A DNA stretch of 64,000 bases from Sphingomonas rosea (GCF_039538065.1 NZ_BAABBR010000001.1:1898501-1962500), one strand, 5' to 3'. Shown: positions 31,309 through 41,557, numbered from the stretch's first letter. Program-made: numbers and translations. Notes: generated from the letters alone by a model not told the origin.

Positions 31309-31437
31309 TCGGGCTTTCATCAGGTTTATATCGGGCGCAGATCGGTTCCTCGTCCTCGCCGGTCTGGCGGCGCAGGCGCAGAAATCTCCCATCGCCGCCG
31401 GGTCTTCCGGCCTGCGATCGCCAACGGGAGACACCGC

Positions 31438-31746
31438 ATGCTCAAGCTCGTCGCCATCGCCGCTCTCACCACCGCCAGCGCCTCGGTCGCCGTCGCCAGC
31501 CCGGCACCACAGGATGCCAACGAGATCGTGATCACCGTCACCGCGCAGGACTTGAGCAGTGCCGGGCACAAGCAATTGATGCGCCGCATCGGCTTGGCCG
31601 CCGAGGAGCTGTGCGGATCCTATGCGGCGCGCGAGACGGCGCAGCACGACGAGGTCAGCCTGTGCCGCGACCAGGTCTTCAGGAGCGCCGACCAGCAGAT
31701 TGCGAGCCTCGGCAGCGCCACGAGGATCCGGCTCGCCGCGCGCTAG
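31438..31746 (+). CDS. UrcA-family small secreted protein
   Basis: A 102-residue exported protein of the UrcA family, which is frequent in sphingomonads and caulobacters and has no settled function. It has a signal peptide (MLKLVAIAALTTASASVAVA), then the family pattern of a beta strand followed by DLSSAGHKQLMRRIGLAAEELCG and a second cysteine (VSLCRDQVF), which probably forms a disulfide with the first. Its TAG overlaps the TAG of the convergent GNAT gene in CTAG at 31743-31746. Confidence 0.85.
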   Translation: MLKLVAIAALTTASASVAVASPAPQDANEIVITVTAQDLSSAGHKQLMRRIGLAAEELCGSYAARETAQHDEVSLCRDQVFRSADQQIASLGSATRIRLAAR

Positions 31747-32204
31747 AGCCCGAGCGTCATGAAGCGGGTGAAGGGGCTTTCGGGATAGTCGCCGAAGGGC
31801 CCGCACTCGCGAAAGCCCGCGCGGTCGTAGAGGGCGTTGGCGGCGTCGAACTCGGGCGAGCGGCCGGTCTCGAGCCGGAGGGTTTTATAGCCGCGCGACC
31901 GGGCTTCGCCGACTATGGTTTTGAGAAGGACGCGGGCGGCGCCCTGGCGGACGGCCTCGGGCGCCGTGCGCATCGACTTGACCTCGCCCTCGTCGTTTCC
32001 GAGCGCCTTCAAGGCCCCGACCCCGAGCAACATGCCGTCGCGCCGGGCTGCGTAGAAGGTGATGCTCGGGTGGGCGAGGGCGGCGCCGGGGAGGACGTGG
32101 CAGGCGTCGGCGGGGGACTGCGCCTGCATCGCCGCGACGTGGAGCGCGAGAAGGGCCGCGACGTCGGGCCGGCCAAGCTCGCCGGTGTGGATGCTGATGC
32201 TCAC
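31743..32204 (-). CDS. GNAT-family N-acetyltransferase
   Basis: A 153-residue acetyl-CoA-dependent acyltransferase. The core contains GMLLGVGALKALGNDEGEVKS, the acetyl-CoA-binding motif region VRQGAARVLLKTIVGEARSRG (a relaxed R-x-x-G-x-A/G pattern), and a C-terminal FRECGPFGDYPESPFTRFM. These resemble the YitI/PhnO-like group often labelled putative acetyltransferase. The start ATG 32204 places the fold at the N-terminus. The 3' end overlaps the convergent UrcA gene by four bases. Confidence 0.85.
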   Translation of the reverse strand: MSISIHTGELGRPDVAALLALHVAAMQAQSPADACHVLPGAALAHPSITFYAARRDGMLLGVGALKALGNDEGEVKSMRTAPEAVRQGAARVLLKTIVGEARSRGYKTLRLETGRSPEFDAANALYDRAGFRECGPFGDYPESPFTRFMTLGL

Positions 32205-32302
32205 GGCGCGCTTTCTATCGCGGTGGGTTCGGGGCGGCGAGGTGAAGCTTTGACCGCAAGCTTCGGGACGCGCGGACGGCGGGGGGCTGGCAGAAGCAGG
32301 GC

Positions 32303-33415
32303 ATGACCCACGCCCGCGACCTTGCCCGACCCCGATGTGACGCCCTAACTTCAGCGGCGGTGGAACGCGCTTCGAACAATCAGCCCGTCGATGCGGCGGA
32401 GGCGTGGGCGGCGTTCGAGGCGCGCGACCGGCGGCACGACGGCCGGTTCGTCGTGGGCGTGCTTTCCACCGGCATCTATTGCCGCCCGTCCTGCCCGGCG
32501 CGGCACCCGAAGCGCGAGAATGTCCGCTTCTTTGCCGATGGCGCGGGTGCGCGGGACGCGGGGCTGCGGGCCTGCAAGCGCTGCCTGCCCGACCATGTCG
32601 CGCCCGACGAGGCGGCGGTCGGCGCTGCCCGGGTGATGATCGAGGAAGCGGGCGGGCCGCTCCCGCTCGCCCTGCTCGGGAAACGCACCGGCTATTCGCC
32701 GAGCCACCTCCAGCGAATCTTCACCCGGACACTCGGCCTGTCGCCGGCCGCCTTCGGGCGGGCGCTGCGGCTGGAGCGGGCAAAGGTAAGCCTCGGGGCC
32801 GGGGCCAGCGTGACCGAAGCAATCTACGCGGCCGGCTATTCGGCGCCGAGCCGCTTCTACGCCGAGGCCGGCGCGCTCGGCGTGCGTCCCGCCGCGATCC
32901 GCCGCAAGGGAGAAGGCATGATCATCCGTTATGCAAAGGCCGCCACCCGCTTCGGAGCCTTGCTCGTCGCCGCGACCGAGCGCGGCCTGTGCCACATCGG
33001 CTTCGATTCGTCCCCCGAGCGACTCCAGGCGGACTATCCGCGGGCCGAGCTGGTCGAGGATCCAGACGCGCCGCTGATCACCGCCGCCCTCGCCGCGATC
33101 GAGGATCCGGCGCTGGCCGAGCGGTTACCCGTCGATGTGCCCGGCACCGCTTTCCAGCAGCGGGTGTGGGCCGAGCTGCGCAAGATCCCGCCCGGCGAGA
33201 CGCGTTCCTATCTCGACATCGCCCGCGCGCTCGGCGACCCGAAGGCGACGCGGGCGGTCGGCGGGGCCAACGGCAAGAATCCGGTCGCGATCATCGTGCC
33301 GTGCCACCGGGTCATCGCGGCCAACGGCACGCTCGGCGGCTATGCGGGCGGGCTCGAGCGCAAGAAGGCGCTGCTCGAGGCCGAGCGCGCGGTCGCGCCG
33401 GGCGCGCTGCTCTAG
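32303..33415 (+). CDS. ada: Bifunctional regulator/O6-methylguanine-DNA methyltransferase Ada
   Basis: Adaptive-response protein that repairs alkylated DNA by irreversible methyl transfer and then activates repair genes. The 370-residue protein has the N-terminal zinc/methyl-phosphotriester domain (Cys60, Cys64, Cys91, Cys94 in YCRPSC and CKRC), an AraC-type helix-turn-helix (TGYSPSHLQRIFTRTLGLSP) and a C-terminal methyltransferase with acceptor Cys334 in IVPCHRVI. The start at ATG 32303 leaves about 30 unaligned residues; a GTG at 32360 would give a more typical N-terminus. It converges on the photolyase gene, their stops sharing CTAG at 33412-33415. Confidence 0.94.
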   Translation: MTHARDLARPRCDALTSAAVERASNNQPVDAAEAWAAFEARDRRHDGRFVVGVLSTGIYCRPSCPARHPKRENVRFFADGAGARDAGLRACKRCLPDHVAPDEAAVGAARVMIEEAGGPLPLALLGKRTGYSPSHLQRIFTRTLGLSPAAFGRALRLERAKVSLGAGASVTEAIYAAGYSAPSRFYAEAGALGVRPAAIRRKGEGMIIRYAKAATRFGALLVAATERGLCHIGFDSSPERLQADYPRAELVEDPDAPLITAALAAIEDPALAERLPVDVPGTAFQQRVWAELRKIPPGETRSYLDIARALGDPKATRAVGGANGKNPVAIIVPCHRVIAANGTLGGYAGGLERKKALLEAERAVAPGALL

Positions 33416-34968
33416 ACCTCGCGCGCCCAGCCGGGGGCCGCGGGCTCGAGCGAATCGAGGAAGCGCTTGGCCTGTGCGCGGACCTCGGCCTTGGTGTCCT
33501 CGCCGAACCGGTCCCAGGTCGCATAGGGCTGCCACATGCGGCGGTTGCCGCGCAGCTTCCTGTCGTTGCGGTCGATGAAGTCCCAGTAGAGCGCGTTAAA
33601 CGGGCAGGCATCCTCGCCGACGCGTTTCTTCACGTCGTAGGCGCAGCCTTTGCAGTAGTTGCTCATCCGGTTGATGTAGGCGCCCGAGCCCGCATAGGGC
33701 TTGGTCCCCAGCCGCCCGCCGTCGGCGAACTGGCTCATGCCGAGCACGTTGGGATGCTCGACCCATTCGTAGGCGTCGGCGTAGACCACGAGGTACCAGT
33801 CGGCGACCTGGGCCGGGTCGATCCCGGCGAGCATGGCGAAATTGCCCAGCACCATCAGCCGCTGGATGTGGTGGGCATAGGCATTGTCGCGGGTGTTGCG
33901 GACGGAATCGGCGCAGCAGGCCATCTTCGTCTCGCCGGTCCAGTAGAATTCGGGCAGCGGCCTTGTGTTGGCGAAGAAGTTCGCCCGGTCGAGCTCGGGC
34001 ATCTCGAGCCAGTACATGCCGCGCACATATTCGCGCCAGCCGATCATCTGGCGGATGAAGCCCTCGGCGGCATTGAGCGGGACGGTGCCGCGCCGGAACG
34101 CCGCTTCGACCGCCTCGCATACCTCGATCGCGGTCAGCAGCCCGATGTTGAGGCTGGTCGAGAGGCGCGAATGATAGAGGAAGTCGGCGCCCTCGAGCAT
34201 CGCGTCCTGGTAGGTGCCGAAGCGTGGCAGTCGTTCCTCGACGAAATCGGCGAGGAGCGCCTGCGCCTCGGCCCGCGTGACCGGCAGCGCGAAGCGGTCG
34301 AGCGTCCCGAAATGATGGCCGAAACGGTCCTCGACCAGCGCGATGACCTCGCTGGTGATGGCGTCGGGCGGAAAGCGCGTCGGTTCGCGCATCGGCCGCC
34401 CTTTGGGCGGGGCGGCGCGATTTTCCTTGTCATAGTTCCACTGCCCGCCCGTCGGATTGCCGTCGGCTTCCATCAGCAGGCCGGTGCGCTTGCGCTGGAG
34501 GCGATAGAAATTCTCCATCACCAGTTCGCGGCGGGCGGCGGCCCAGGCGAAGAAGTCGGGGAGGGGGCAGATGAAGCGGTCGTCGCCGAGGATCTCGACC
34601 GGCAGGCCGAGCCTGTCCTGCCAAGAGGCAATCGCCTGCTGGACGCGATATTCTCCGGCCTCGACGATCCGGATGGCGCTGGCGCGGTGGCGCGCGACCG
34701 CGCCTTCGACCTCACCGCTGAAGCTGCCGCTGTTGTCGGGGGCGCCAAGCGCCACATAATCGACCGTCCAGCCGTCGGCGCGAAGCTCGTCGGCGAAGTG
34801 GCGCATCGCCGAGAAGATGAGGACGATCTTCGCCTTGTGGTGGCGGACGTAGGTGGCTTCCTCGAGGACCTCCATCATCAGCACCACCGTGTCGGCCTTG
34901 TCGCAGCCGCGAAGCGAGGCGAGATCGTGGGTGAGCTGGTCACCGAGGACGGGAACGAGGATCGTCAT
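33412..34968 (-). CDS. Iron-sulfur bacterial cryptochrome/photolyase (PhrB/FeS-BCP family)
   Basis: Flavoprotein of 518 residues in the FeS-BCP group; characterised members repair (6-4) photoproducts. The N-terminal Rossmann part begins MTILVPVLGDQLTHDLASL, typical of the group. The C-terminal catalytic half carries the four 4Fe-4S ligands: a cysteine in ACCADSVRN, two in NYCKGCAYD and one in DACPFNALYW. FAD-site residues lie around NAYAHHIQRLMVLGNFAML. Its 3' end overlaps ada in CTAG, making a convergent DNA-repair pair. Confidence 0.93.
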   Translation of the reverse strand: MTILVPVLGDQLTHDLASLRGCDKADTVVLMMEVLEEATYVRHHKAKIVLIFSAMRHFADELRADGWTVDYVALGAPDNSGSFSGEVEGAVARHRASAIRIVEAGEYRVQQAIASWQDRLGLPVEILGDDRFICPLPDFFAWAAARRELVMENFYRLQRKRTGLLMEADGNPTGGQWNYDKENRAAPPKGRPMREPTRFPPDAITSEVIALVEDRFGHHFGTLDRFALPVTRAEAQALLADFVEERLPRFGTYQDAMLEGADFLYHSRLSTSLNIGLLTAIEVCEAVEAAFRRGTVPLNAAEGFIRQMIGWREYVRGMYWLEMPELDRANFFANTRPLPEFYWTGETKMACCADSVRNTRDNAYAHHIQRLMVLGNFAMLAGIDPAQVADWYLVVYADAYEWVEHPNVLGMSQFADGGRLGTKPYAGSGAYINRMSNYCKGCAYDVKKRVGEDACPFNALYWDFIDRNDRKLRGNRRMWQPYATWDRFGEDTKAEVRAQAKRFLDSLEPAAPGWAREV

Positions 34969-35084
34969 GGGTCGCAGTTAATAACGCCGCTCGAGCGCGA
35001 AAGACCGGCCAAAGCCCATCGCCTCGGCGTTAACGGCCGTAAACGGGAGTAGCGGGGAGGGACGGACTGGCAAAATAGGGCCAG

Positions 35085-35576
35085 ATGCTTCGCCGTTTTC
35101 TCCCGCTACTCGCCCTCGTCGCTTCGCCCGCCGCTGCCCAATCCTGGGAACGCGAGGCGCTTGCCATGCAAAATCGCGAGCGGGCGGCCTGGCGCGTGCC
35201 GCCGATGGCGTGGGACCTCGGGCTCGCCGCCAGCGCCGACCGCTGGGCGGCCGAGCTCGCCCGGACCAATCGCTGGGGCCATTCGCCGCGCAGCTGGCGG
35301 CCGGGGCAGGGCGAGAACCTCTGGATGGGGAGCCGCGGGGCCTATCCGCTGGCGGCGATGGTCGGGTCGTGGATCGACGAGCGGCGGTGGTTCCGGCCGG
35401 GGATCTTCCCCAACGTCACCACCACCCGCAACTGGGCCGATGTCGGCCATTACACGCAGATCATTTCGAGCCGCTCGCAGCGGGTCGGCTGCGCGATGCG
35501 TTCGAACCGCAGCTGGACCTATTTCGTCTGCCGCTACTCGCCCCCGGGGAACGTCGACGGACGGCCGATCCCCTGA
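35085..35576 (+). CDS. Secreted CAP-domain (SCP/PR1) protein
   Basis: Exported 163-residue protein with a signal peptide (MLRRFLPLLALVASPAAAQ) and one CAP domain: MQNRERAAWRVPPMAWD, then WGHSPRSWRPGQGENLWMG, VGHYTQIISSRSQRVGC (the family HYTQ motif) and YFVCRYSPPGNV (the family C-x-Y-x-P-x-G-N-x motif). The histidines and glutamate of the CAP cavity are present (GHSP, GEN, GHYTQ). Family roles in bacteria are varied; the molecular activity here is unknown. Confidence 0.9.
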   Translation: MLRRFLPLLALVASPAAAQSWEREALAMQNRERAAWRVPPMAWDLGLAASADRWAAELARTNRWGHSPRSWRPGQGENLWMGSRGAYPLAAMVGSWIDERRWFRPGIFPNVTTTRNWADVGHYTQIISSRSQRVGCAMRSNRSWTYFVCRYSPPGNVDGRPIP

Positions 35577-35594
35577 GGCATCGGCCGCCAGGGC

Positions 35595-37142
35595 CTAGCC
35601 CTTGGCGGCGGCCTTCTTCTCGGCCTTGGCACGTTCCTCGTCCATCATCGCCAGCGCGCCCTTGCTGTCGCCCGACTTGATCTTGGCGAGGACGCTGGTG
35701 AGCACGGTCTGCTGCGCGATCGGCAGGTGGGGATCGTTGACCATCACGCCGAACAGCGCCCCGGCCTCCTCGGGCCGGTCGCTCACCAGCAGCTGGCGGA
35801 CGGTGTCGAGGCGCAGGGCCCGGTCCTGCGGGGCCAGCGCCAGCGCGTAGATCAGGCCGTCGACGGCGCTCTTGGGCGGGGTTTCACCCGCCTTCCCGAA
35901 GGTCTGGTAGTAGAGCCACAGGGGCTCGGCATTTTCGGTGTCGGCGCGGTTGGCGCGGATGAGGAGGCGGCGGATCTCGGCCCAGTCGGCCTTCGACTTG
36001 TCGGCCTTGGCCTGCGCCATCATCGCCCGCGCCTTGTAGGTCATCGCCTGGACATTTGCGGGATCGATCGCGAGCGCCTTGTCGGTCGCGGCGATCGCGG
36101 CGGCGTAGTTCTTGGCGTCATACTCGCTCTCGGCCAGGACGCCGTAGACGAAGGGCGAGGGCGCGACGCTGGCAGCCGCGCGGCGCGCGTCATTGGCGAT
36201 GTCGAGCGCGCCCTTCTCGTCGACGCCCCGCTCGGAGCGGATGCGCAGGTTCATCACCGCGGAGTCGCCGGGGCTCAGCGGGCGAATCGTCACCGCCGGC
36301 TGGGGCCCGGGCGACACGGTCATGCCGCGGAACTTGCCGACCGCATATTTGTCGAGGTCCTTGTCGAGCACCTTGAGGTCGCCGAACGCCGCCTTTGCCG
36401 CCTCGACCGGCTTCTCGCCGCGCTCGAGCCCGCGCAGATATTTGTCGAGCTGGCCCGTGCGGCTCTTGTCGAAGGCCATCATGTGGGTGAGCACCCAGCC
36501 CTTGCCGTAGACCGACTCGCGTTCCTCGGCATTGGAGGCGGGCTTGCTCGACAGCAGTTGCTCGACGTTGAAACCGATGTCCTGCCGGACGCCATAGGCC
36601 CGGGTCTGCGGCGGGGCGCCGATCTTCGCCGCGCCGGTGCGATCGATTTCGGTGGTGCCGAAGAATTCCGCCATGCCTTCGACCAGCCACGGCGAGATTC
36701 CGCTCTTCCAGTCGCTCAGCATCAGGTGGTGCATATATTCGTGCTGGAAGACATGCTCGGGGGTGATCCGGGTGGGATCGCGCTCGCTGTCGGTGCCCTT
36801 GCTCGCGAAGAAGGCGACCGAGCCCGACGCGCGCGGGATGTAGAAGCCGAGGACGCCGCTGCCGACCTGGCCGTAGAGGCGCTGGACCGCGGCGACGTTG
36901 GGCAGGACGTAGATGGTGACCTTGCCACCGTCGGTCAGCGCGGGATCGTCCATCTTGCGCATGAAGCGGACGATCGCGTCGAAGCGCTCGAGCCGCTCGG
37001 CATAGGCCTTGAGGTCGTCGGGGCGCTGTTCGGAGTAGATGATGAAATGCTTGGTCCGTGCCTCGCTCCAGCCGGCGACGGCGGGGGCGGCGGCTCCGCC
37101 CAGCATGAGCAGACCCAGGAACGCACGGCGCAGGCTCTTCAT
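35595..37142 (-). CDS. Secreted HExxH metallopeptidase-like protein with TPR-type repeats (DUF1570-like)
   Basis: Exported 515-residue protein: signal peptide (FLGLLMLGGAAAPAVAG), then KHFIIYSEQRPDDLKAYAERLERF typical of DUF1570-type domains, then the zinc-binding HEYMHHLML (HExxH) with a likely third ligand in WLVEGMAEFFGT. That order matches gluzincin-like peptidases. The second half is helical and TPR-like (AAIAATDKALAIDPANVQAM). Substrate unknown. The C-terminus is Lys/Ala-rich. It may be an envelope protease or an inactive scaffold; the active-site residues look intact. Confidence 0.82.
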   Translation of the reverse strand: MKSLRRAFLGLLMLGGAAAPAVAGWSEARTKHFIIYSEQRPDDLKAYAERLERFDAIVRFMRKMDDPALTDGGKVTIYVLPNVAAVQRLYGQVGSGVLGFYIPRASGSVAFFASKGTDSERDPTRITPEHVFQHEYMHHLMLSDWKSGISPWLVEGMAEFFGTTEIDRTGAAKIGAPPQTRAYGVRQDIGFNVEQLLSSKPASNAEERESVYGKGWVLTHMMAFDKSRTGQLDKYLRGLERGEKPVEAAKAAFGDLKVLDKDLDKYAVGKFRGMTVSPGPQPAVTIRPLSPGDSAVMNLRIRSERGVDEKGALDIANDARRAAASVAPSPFVYGVLAESEYDAKNYAAAIAATDKALAIDPANVQAMTYKARAMMAQAKADKSKADWAEIRRLLIRANRADTENAEPLWLYYQTFGKAGETPPKSAVDGLIYALALAPQDRALRLDTVRQLLVSDRPEEAGALFGVMVNDPHLPIAQQTVLTSVLAKIKSGDSKGALAMMDEERAKAEKKAAAKG

Positions 37143-37171
37143 TTCATTACCCCCTAAGCAACTCCCGCAAG

Positions 37172-39340
37172 TTAAAGGAAAGAATAGGGGTCCACGTCAA
37201 CTGCCACGCGCACCTTGGCCGACCATTCGACCGCACCGAGCCACTCGCGCAACACCTGCTGGACGTCGAGGCTTCGCCGGGCGTGGACGAGCAGGCGGTA
37301 GCGGTGGCGACCGCGCAGCATGGCGAGCGGGGCGGGGGCGGGGCCATAGACTTCCATCCCGTCGACCTGCGGCGCGTGGCGACCGATTCGCCTGGCGACG
37401 CTCTCGGCCTCCTCGCGCTCCTCCGCGCTGACGACGATCGCGGCGAGCCGGCCGAAAGGGGGCATGCCGGCCTCCTGGCGGGCCTCGGTCTCGGCCGCGA
37501 CAAAGGCCTCGGTGTCGCCGCTGGTGAGGGCGGCGATGACCGGCGCATCGGGCTGGTGGGTCTGGACGAAGACGCGGCCGGGCTTGTCGCCGCGACCGGC
37601 GCGGCCGGCGACCTGCTGGATCTGCTGGAAGGTCCGCTCGGCGGCGCGAAGGTCCCCGCCCGACAGCCCAAGGTCGGCATCGACCACACCGACGAGGGTC
37701 AGGTTGGGGAAGTGATAGCCCTTGGTGACGAGCTGGGTCCCGACCACGATGTCGATCTCGCCCGCTTCCATCTGCGCGACGAAGTCGGCGGCGCGGGCGG
37801 GCGACCAGATGGTGTCGGAGGTGACCACCGCGGTGCGCGCGTCGGGGAACAGCGCCTGCACCTCGTCGGCGATTCGCTCGACCCCGGGGCCGCAGGCGAC
37901 GAGGCTGTCCTTGTCGCCGCAGTCGGGGCAGGCCTCGGGCGGGGGCATGACGTGGCCGCAATGGTGGCAGGCGAGGCGGCGCATCAGGCGGTGCTCGACC
38001 ATCCAGGCGGTGCAATTGGGGCACTGGAAGCGGTGCCCGCAGGTCCGGCACAAGGTCAGCGGGGCGAAGCCGCGACGGTTGAGGAACAGGAGGCTCTGCT
38101 CGCCCGCCGCGAGGTTGGCTTCGAGCTCGGCGACGAGCTGCGGTGCGAGCCAGCGGCCGCGCGGCGGCGGGTCGGCAGTGAGGTTCAGCGCGGCGAGCGC
38201 GGGCAGCTCGGCACCGGCATGGCGCTCACGCAGGAGGAGCTCGCGGTAACGGCCGCTCTCGACCATGTGGCGGGTCTCGATCGCGGGCGTCGCCGAGGAG
38301 AGGATCACCGGGATCTCCTCGAACTTGGCGCGCATCACCGCGACGTCGCGGGCGTGATACTGGACGCCTTCCTCCTGCTTGAAGCTCGGCTCGTGCGCCT
38401 CGTCGACGACGATCAGCCCGAGGTCGGCATAGGGGAGGAACAGCGCCGAGCGGGCGCCTACCACCACCTTCGCCTCGCCGCTGGCAATGCCCCGCCAGGC
38501 ACGTCGGCGCTGCGAGGAGCGGAGGTCCGAGTGCCAGGCGACCGGCGCGCAGCCGAAACGGGCGGCGAAGCGCTTGAGGAAGGGTTCGGTAAGCGCGATC
38601 TCGGGGAGGAGGACCAGCACCTGCCGGTCCTGCCGCAGCGCTTCCGCCACCGCCTCGAAATAGACTTCTGTCTTGCCCGAACCGGTGATGCCGTCGAGCA
38701 GCACCGGATCGAACCCGCCGCCGATCGCGGCGGTCAGGCTGGCGGCGGCCTCGGCCTGGCCGGGGCTCAAGGTCGGCGGGGCGAAGTCGGGATCAGGGAG
38801 GGGAAGGGGCTGGTCTGCTTCGACCTGCACCCGCTCGAGCGCGCCGGCGTTGACCAGCCCGCGAAGCACGGTGTCGCTGACCCCAGCATGGTCGGCAAGC
38901 TCGCGGATCGTGCCCTGCCGGCCTTCGATCCGCTCGAGCGCCTGGGAGCGCTGCGGGGTGAGGCGGGCGGGGATCGCACCGGTCGGGCGATATTCGGTCA
39001 GTTGGCGCGCGCCCTCGAGTGCCGAGGAACTCGGCAGCACCATCCGCAGCACCGATGCGAGCGGCGCGAGATAATAATCCGCCGTCCACTCGCACAGCCG
39101 GCGGAGCGCGGCGGGGATCGGACGGACGTCGAGGAGGCCGGCGAGCGGGCGCAGGCGATTGTCGCCGACTTCCTCGCTCGGCAGCCGCTCGGCCTCCCAC
39201 GCGACTCCGATCAGCTGGCGGGGTCCCAGCGGCGCGACCACCACGCTGCCCGGCTCGACCGCCATGCCATCGGGCACGCGATAGTCGAGCGGACCGAGCG
39301 CGGCATTGAGGGTGACGACACGGGCGCGGGGGAGGGGCAC
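37172..39340 (-). CDS. priA: Primosomal protein N' (replication restart helicase PriA)
   Basis: Superfamily 2 DNA helicase that reloads the replisome at stalled forks. The 722-residue protein has the 3'-DNA-binding N-terminal domain ([29 protein letters not shown] start, partly shown), Walker [20 protein letters not shown] box [15 protein letters not shown], and a cysteine-rich zinc domain ([25 protein letters not shown]) between helicase lobes. The start ATG 39340 gives the conserved [16 protein letters not shown]. It diverges from paaA. Confidence 0.96.
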   Translation of the reverse strand: MPLPRARVVTLNAALGPLDYRVPDGMAVEPGSVVVAPLGPRQLIGVAWEAERLPSEEVGDNRLRPLAGLLDVRPIPAALRRLCEWTADYYLAPLASVLRMVLPSSSALEGARQLTEYRPTGAIPARLTPQRSQALERIEGRQGTIRELADHAGVSDTVLRGLVNAGALERVQVEADQPLPLPDPDFAPPTLSPGQAEAAASLTAAIGGGFDPVLLDGITGSGKTEVYFEAVAEALRQDRQVLVLLPEIALTEPFLKRFAARFGCAPVAWHSDLRSSQRRRAWRGIASGEAKVVVGARSALFLPYADLGLIVVDEAHEPSFKQEEGVQYHARDVAVMRAKFEEIPVILSSATPAIETRHMVESGRYRELLLRERHAGAELPALAALNLTADPPPRGRWLAPQLVAELEANLAAGEQSLLFLNRRGFAPLTLCRTCGHRFQCPNCTAWMVEHRLMRRLACHHCGHVMPPPEACPDCGDKDSLVACGPGVERIADEVQALFPDARTAVVTSDTIWSPARAADFVAQMEAGEIDIVVGTQLVTKGYHFPNLTLVGVVDADLGLSGGDLRAAERTFQQIQQVAGRAGRGDKPGRVFVQTHQPDAPVIAALTSGDTEAFVAAETEARQEAGMPPFGRLAAIVVSAEEREEAESVARRIGRHAPQVDGMEVYGPAPAPLAMLRGRHRYRLLVHARRSLDVQQVLREWLGAVEWSAKVRVAVDVDPYSFL

Positions 39341-39402
39341 CGGCGCGCTCTAGGCGAAAGGACCGTCTGGAACCAAGGCCTTGCAATCGCTATCTGGGGT
39401 CC

Positions 39403-40398
39403 ATGTACACGACCGATCTCTCCAAGCCCGGCGCCACCGTGCAGCCGATCGGCCCCCGCGAAGACCCCGAGCTTCTCGCCGCCTTCGAGGCGCGGGTCGC
39501 GGCGGACGAGTTCATCGAGCCCAAGGACTGGATGCCCGAAGCCTATCGCAAGACGCTGACCCGGCAGATCAGCCAGCATGCGCACAGCGAGATCGTCGGC
39601 ATGCTGCCCGAGGGCAACTGGATCACGCGTGCACCCTCGCTTCGGCGGAAGGCGATCCTCCTCGCCAAGGTGCAAGACGAGGCGGGGCACGGCCTCTACC
39701 TCTATTGCGCCGCCGAGACGCTGGGCACGAGCCGCGAGGAGATGATCGAGGCGCTCCACTCGGGGAAGGCCAAGTATTCGACGATCTTCAACTATCCGAC
39801 GCTGACCTGGGCCGACATCGGCGCGATTGGCTGGCTGGTCGACGGCGCGGCGATCATGAACCAGGTGCCGCTCCAGCGCACCAGCTACGGCCCCTATGCC
39901 CGCGCGATGGTCCGGGTGTGCAAGGAAGAAAGTTTCCACCAGCGCCAGGGCTATGAGATCTGCATGGAGCTGATGCGCGGCACGCCCGAGCAGAAGCGGA
40001 TGATGCAGGACGCCTTCAACCGCTGGTGGTGGCCGAGCCTGATGATGTTCGGTCCGCCCGACGACAATTCGCCCAACACCGCGCAGTCGATGCGCTGGCG
40101 GATCAAGCGCGAGACCAATGACGAGCTCCGCCAGAAGTTCGTCGACATCACCGTGCCGCAGGCCGAGTTCATCGGTCTCACCGTTCCCGACGCCGACCTC
40201 AAGTGGAACGAGGACAAGGGCGGCTACGACTTCGGCTCGATCGACTGGGCCGAATTCTATGCGGTCGTGAAGGGCGAGGGCCCGGTCGCGAGGGAGCGGA
40301 TCACCGCGCGCCGCGAGGCGTGGGAGAAGAATGCCTGGGTCCGCGAGGCGGCGCAGGCGCACGAGGCGAAAAAGCGGGCCGCCAAGGCCGCGGCTTGA
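39403..40398 (+). CDS. paaA: 1,2-phenylacetyl-CoA epoxidase catalytic subunit PaaA
   Basis: Di-iron catalytic subunit of the multicomponent monooxygenase that epoxidises the aromatic ring of phenylacetyl-CoA. The 331-residue protein has the ferritin-like helical bundle with the iron-ligand E-x2-H motifs in [13 protein letters not shown] and [13 protein letters not shown], and the [16 protein letters not shown] segment characteristic of PaaA. ATG 39403 starts close to the usual N-terminus. It heads the paaABC-paaE group. Confidence 0.96.
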   Translation: MYTTDLSKPGATVQPIGPREDPELLAAFEARVAADEFIEPKDWMPEAYRKTLTRQISQHAHSEIVGMLPEGNWITRAPSLRRKAILLAKVQDEAGHGLYLYCAAETLGTSREEMIEALHSGKAKYSTIFNYPTLTWADIGAIGWLVDGAAIMNQVPLQRTSYGPYARAMVRVCKEESFHQRQGYEICMELMRGTPEQKRMMQDAFNRWWWPSLMMFGPPDDNSPNTAQSMRWRIKRETNDELRQKFVDITVPQAEFIGLTVPDADLKWNEDKGGYDFGSIDWAEFYAVVKGEGPVARERITARREAWEKNAWVREAAQAHEAKKRAAKAAA

Positions 40399-40443
40399 CG
40401 TAATCCGTCGTCACGGCGAAGGCCCCACGCGACGGAGGAATGC

Positions 40444-40725
40444 ATGTCGGACTGGCCGCTTTGGGAAGTTTTCGTTCGCACCAAGGGCGGGCTCGCGCAC
40501 CGTCACTTCGGAAGCGTGCACGCGCCTGACGCCGAAATGGCGCTGCGCCACGCCCGCGACACCTACACCCGTCGCCAGGAAGGCGTCAGCCTGTGGGTAG
40601 TGAAGTCGAGCGACATCGTCGCCAGCGATCCCGCGCAGGCCGGCGAACTGTTCGAACCGGCGGCTGACAAGGTTTATCGCCACCCGACCTTCTACGAGAT
40701 CCCCGACGAGGTGAAGCACATCTGA
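40444..40725 (+). CDS. paaB: 1,2-phenylacetyl-CoA epoxidase subunit PaaB
   Basis: Small bridging subunit of the epoxidase, 93 residues, the usual length. It shows the family features WEVFVRTKGGLAHRHFGSVHAPDAEMAL and YTRRQEGVSLWVVKSSDIV. It helps assemble the PaaA-PaaC heterodimers. The stop overlaps the paaC start by one base (TGATG at 40723-40727), so translation is coupled. Confidence 0.95.
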   Translation: MSDWPLWEVFVRTKGGLAHRHFGSVHAPDAEMALRHARDTYTRRQEGVSLWVVKSSDIVASDPAQAGELFEPAADKVYRHPTFYEIPDEVKHI

Positions 40726-41546
40726 TGCCGAGCCTTCCGCCGATCCGTCCCGAGGACGAGGCCGTCGCTGCCCGCCTCGTTCCCACCGGTGCCTTCGACG
40801 CGCCGTCCGATGCGCACGATCCGATCCGTGCGGGCTATTGCCTGCGGCTCGGCGACGATGCGCTGATCCTCGGCCAGCGCCTCAGCGAGTGGACCGGGCA
40901 CGCCCCGTCGGTCGAGGTCGATCTCAGCCTCGCCAACATGGCGCTCGACCTCGTCGGCCAGGCGACCCTGTTCCTGGCGCAAGCGGGCGACGCCGACACG
41001 CTGGCGTTCAAGCGCGACGTGCTCGACTTCCGCAATTGCCTGCTGGTCGAGCAGCCCAATGGCGACTTTGCGCGCACCATGGTCCGGCATCTCCTGTTCG
41101 CGACCTTCCAGCACATGCTGTTCGAGCGGCTGACGGCGAGCCGCGACGCGGCGATCGCGGGAATCGCGGCCAAGGGCGTCAAGGAACTCGCCTATCACCG
41201 CGAGCTGGCCGCCGACTGGGTGATCCGGCTCGGCGACGGCACCGAGGAAAGCCGCGCACGCACCATCGACGCGCTCGATTGGTGCTGGCGCTTCGTGCCC
41301 GAATTGTTCGAGGTCGACGAGGAGCTGGAATTGGGAATTGCGGCCGGAATCGCGGTCGATCCGCGCGGCTTCGAGGCCGACTATCGCTCGGCCATCGCCG
41401 CCGTGCTGACCGAGGCGACCTTGCCCGTCCCGGCGGACAGCCGGGCCATCCTTGGCGGGCGGCGCGGGCACCACAGCGAGCATCTCGGGCACCTGCTCGC
41501 GATCATGCAATATCTGCCGCGCACATACCCGGACGCGAAGTGGTGA
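40725..41546 (+). CDS. paaC: 1,2-phenylacetyl-CoA epoxidase structural subunit PaaC
   Basis: Ferritin-like structural partner of PaaA, 273 residues, which supports the catalytic subunit without its own metal site. Recognisable segments are DLSLANMALDLVGQATLFL, FRNCLLVEQPNGDFA, AYHRELAADWVIRLGDGTEES and the C-terminal GRRGHHSEHLGHLLAIMQYL. The next gene should be paaD in the common order, but here a palindromic repeat follows and then paaE. Confidence 0.95.
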   Translation: MPSLPPIRPEDEAVAARLVPTGAFDAPSDAHDPIRAGYCLRLGDDALILGQRLSEWTGHAPSVEVDLSLANMALDLVGQATLFLAQAGDADTLAFKRDVLDFRNCLLVEQPNGDFARTMVRHLLFATFQHMLFERLTASRDAAIAGIAAKGVKELAYHRELAADWVIRLGDGTEESRARTIDALDWCWRFVPELFEVDEELELGIAAGIAVDPRGFEADYRSAIAAVLTEATLPVPADSRAILGGRRGHHSEHLGHLLAIMQYLPRTYPDAKW

Positions 41547-41557
41547 AGGCTACGGTT

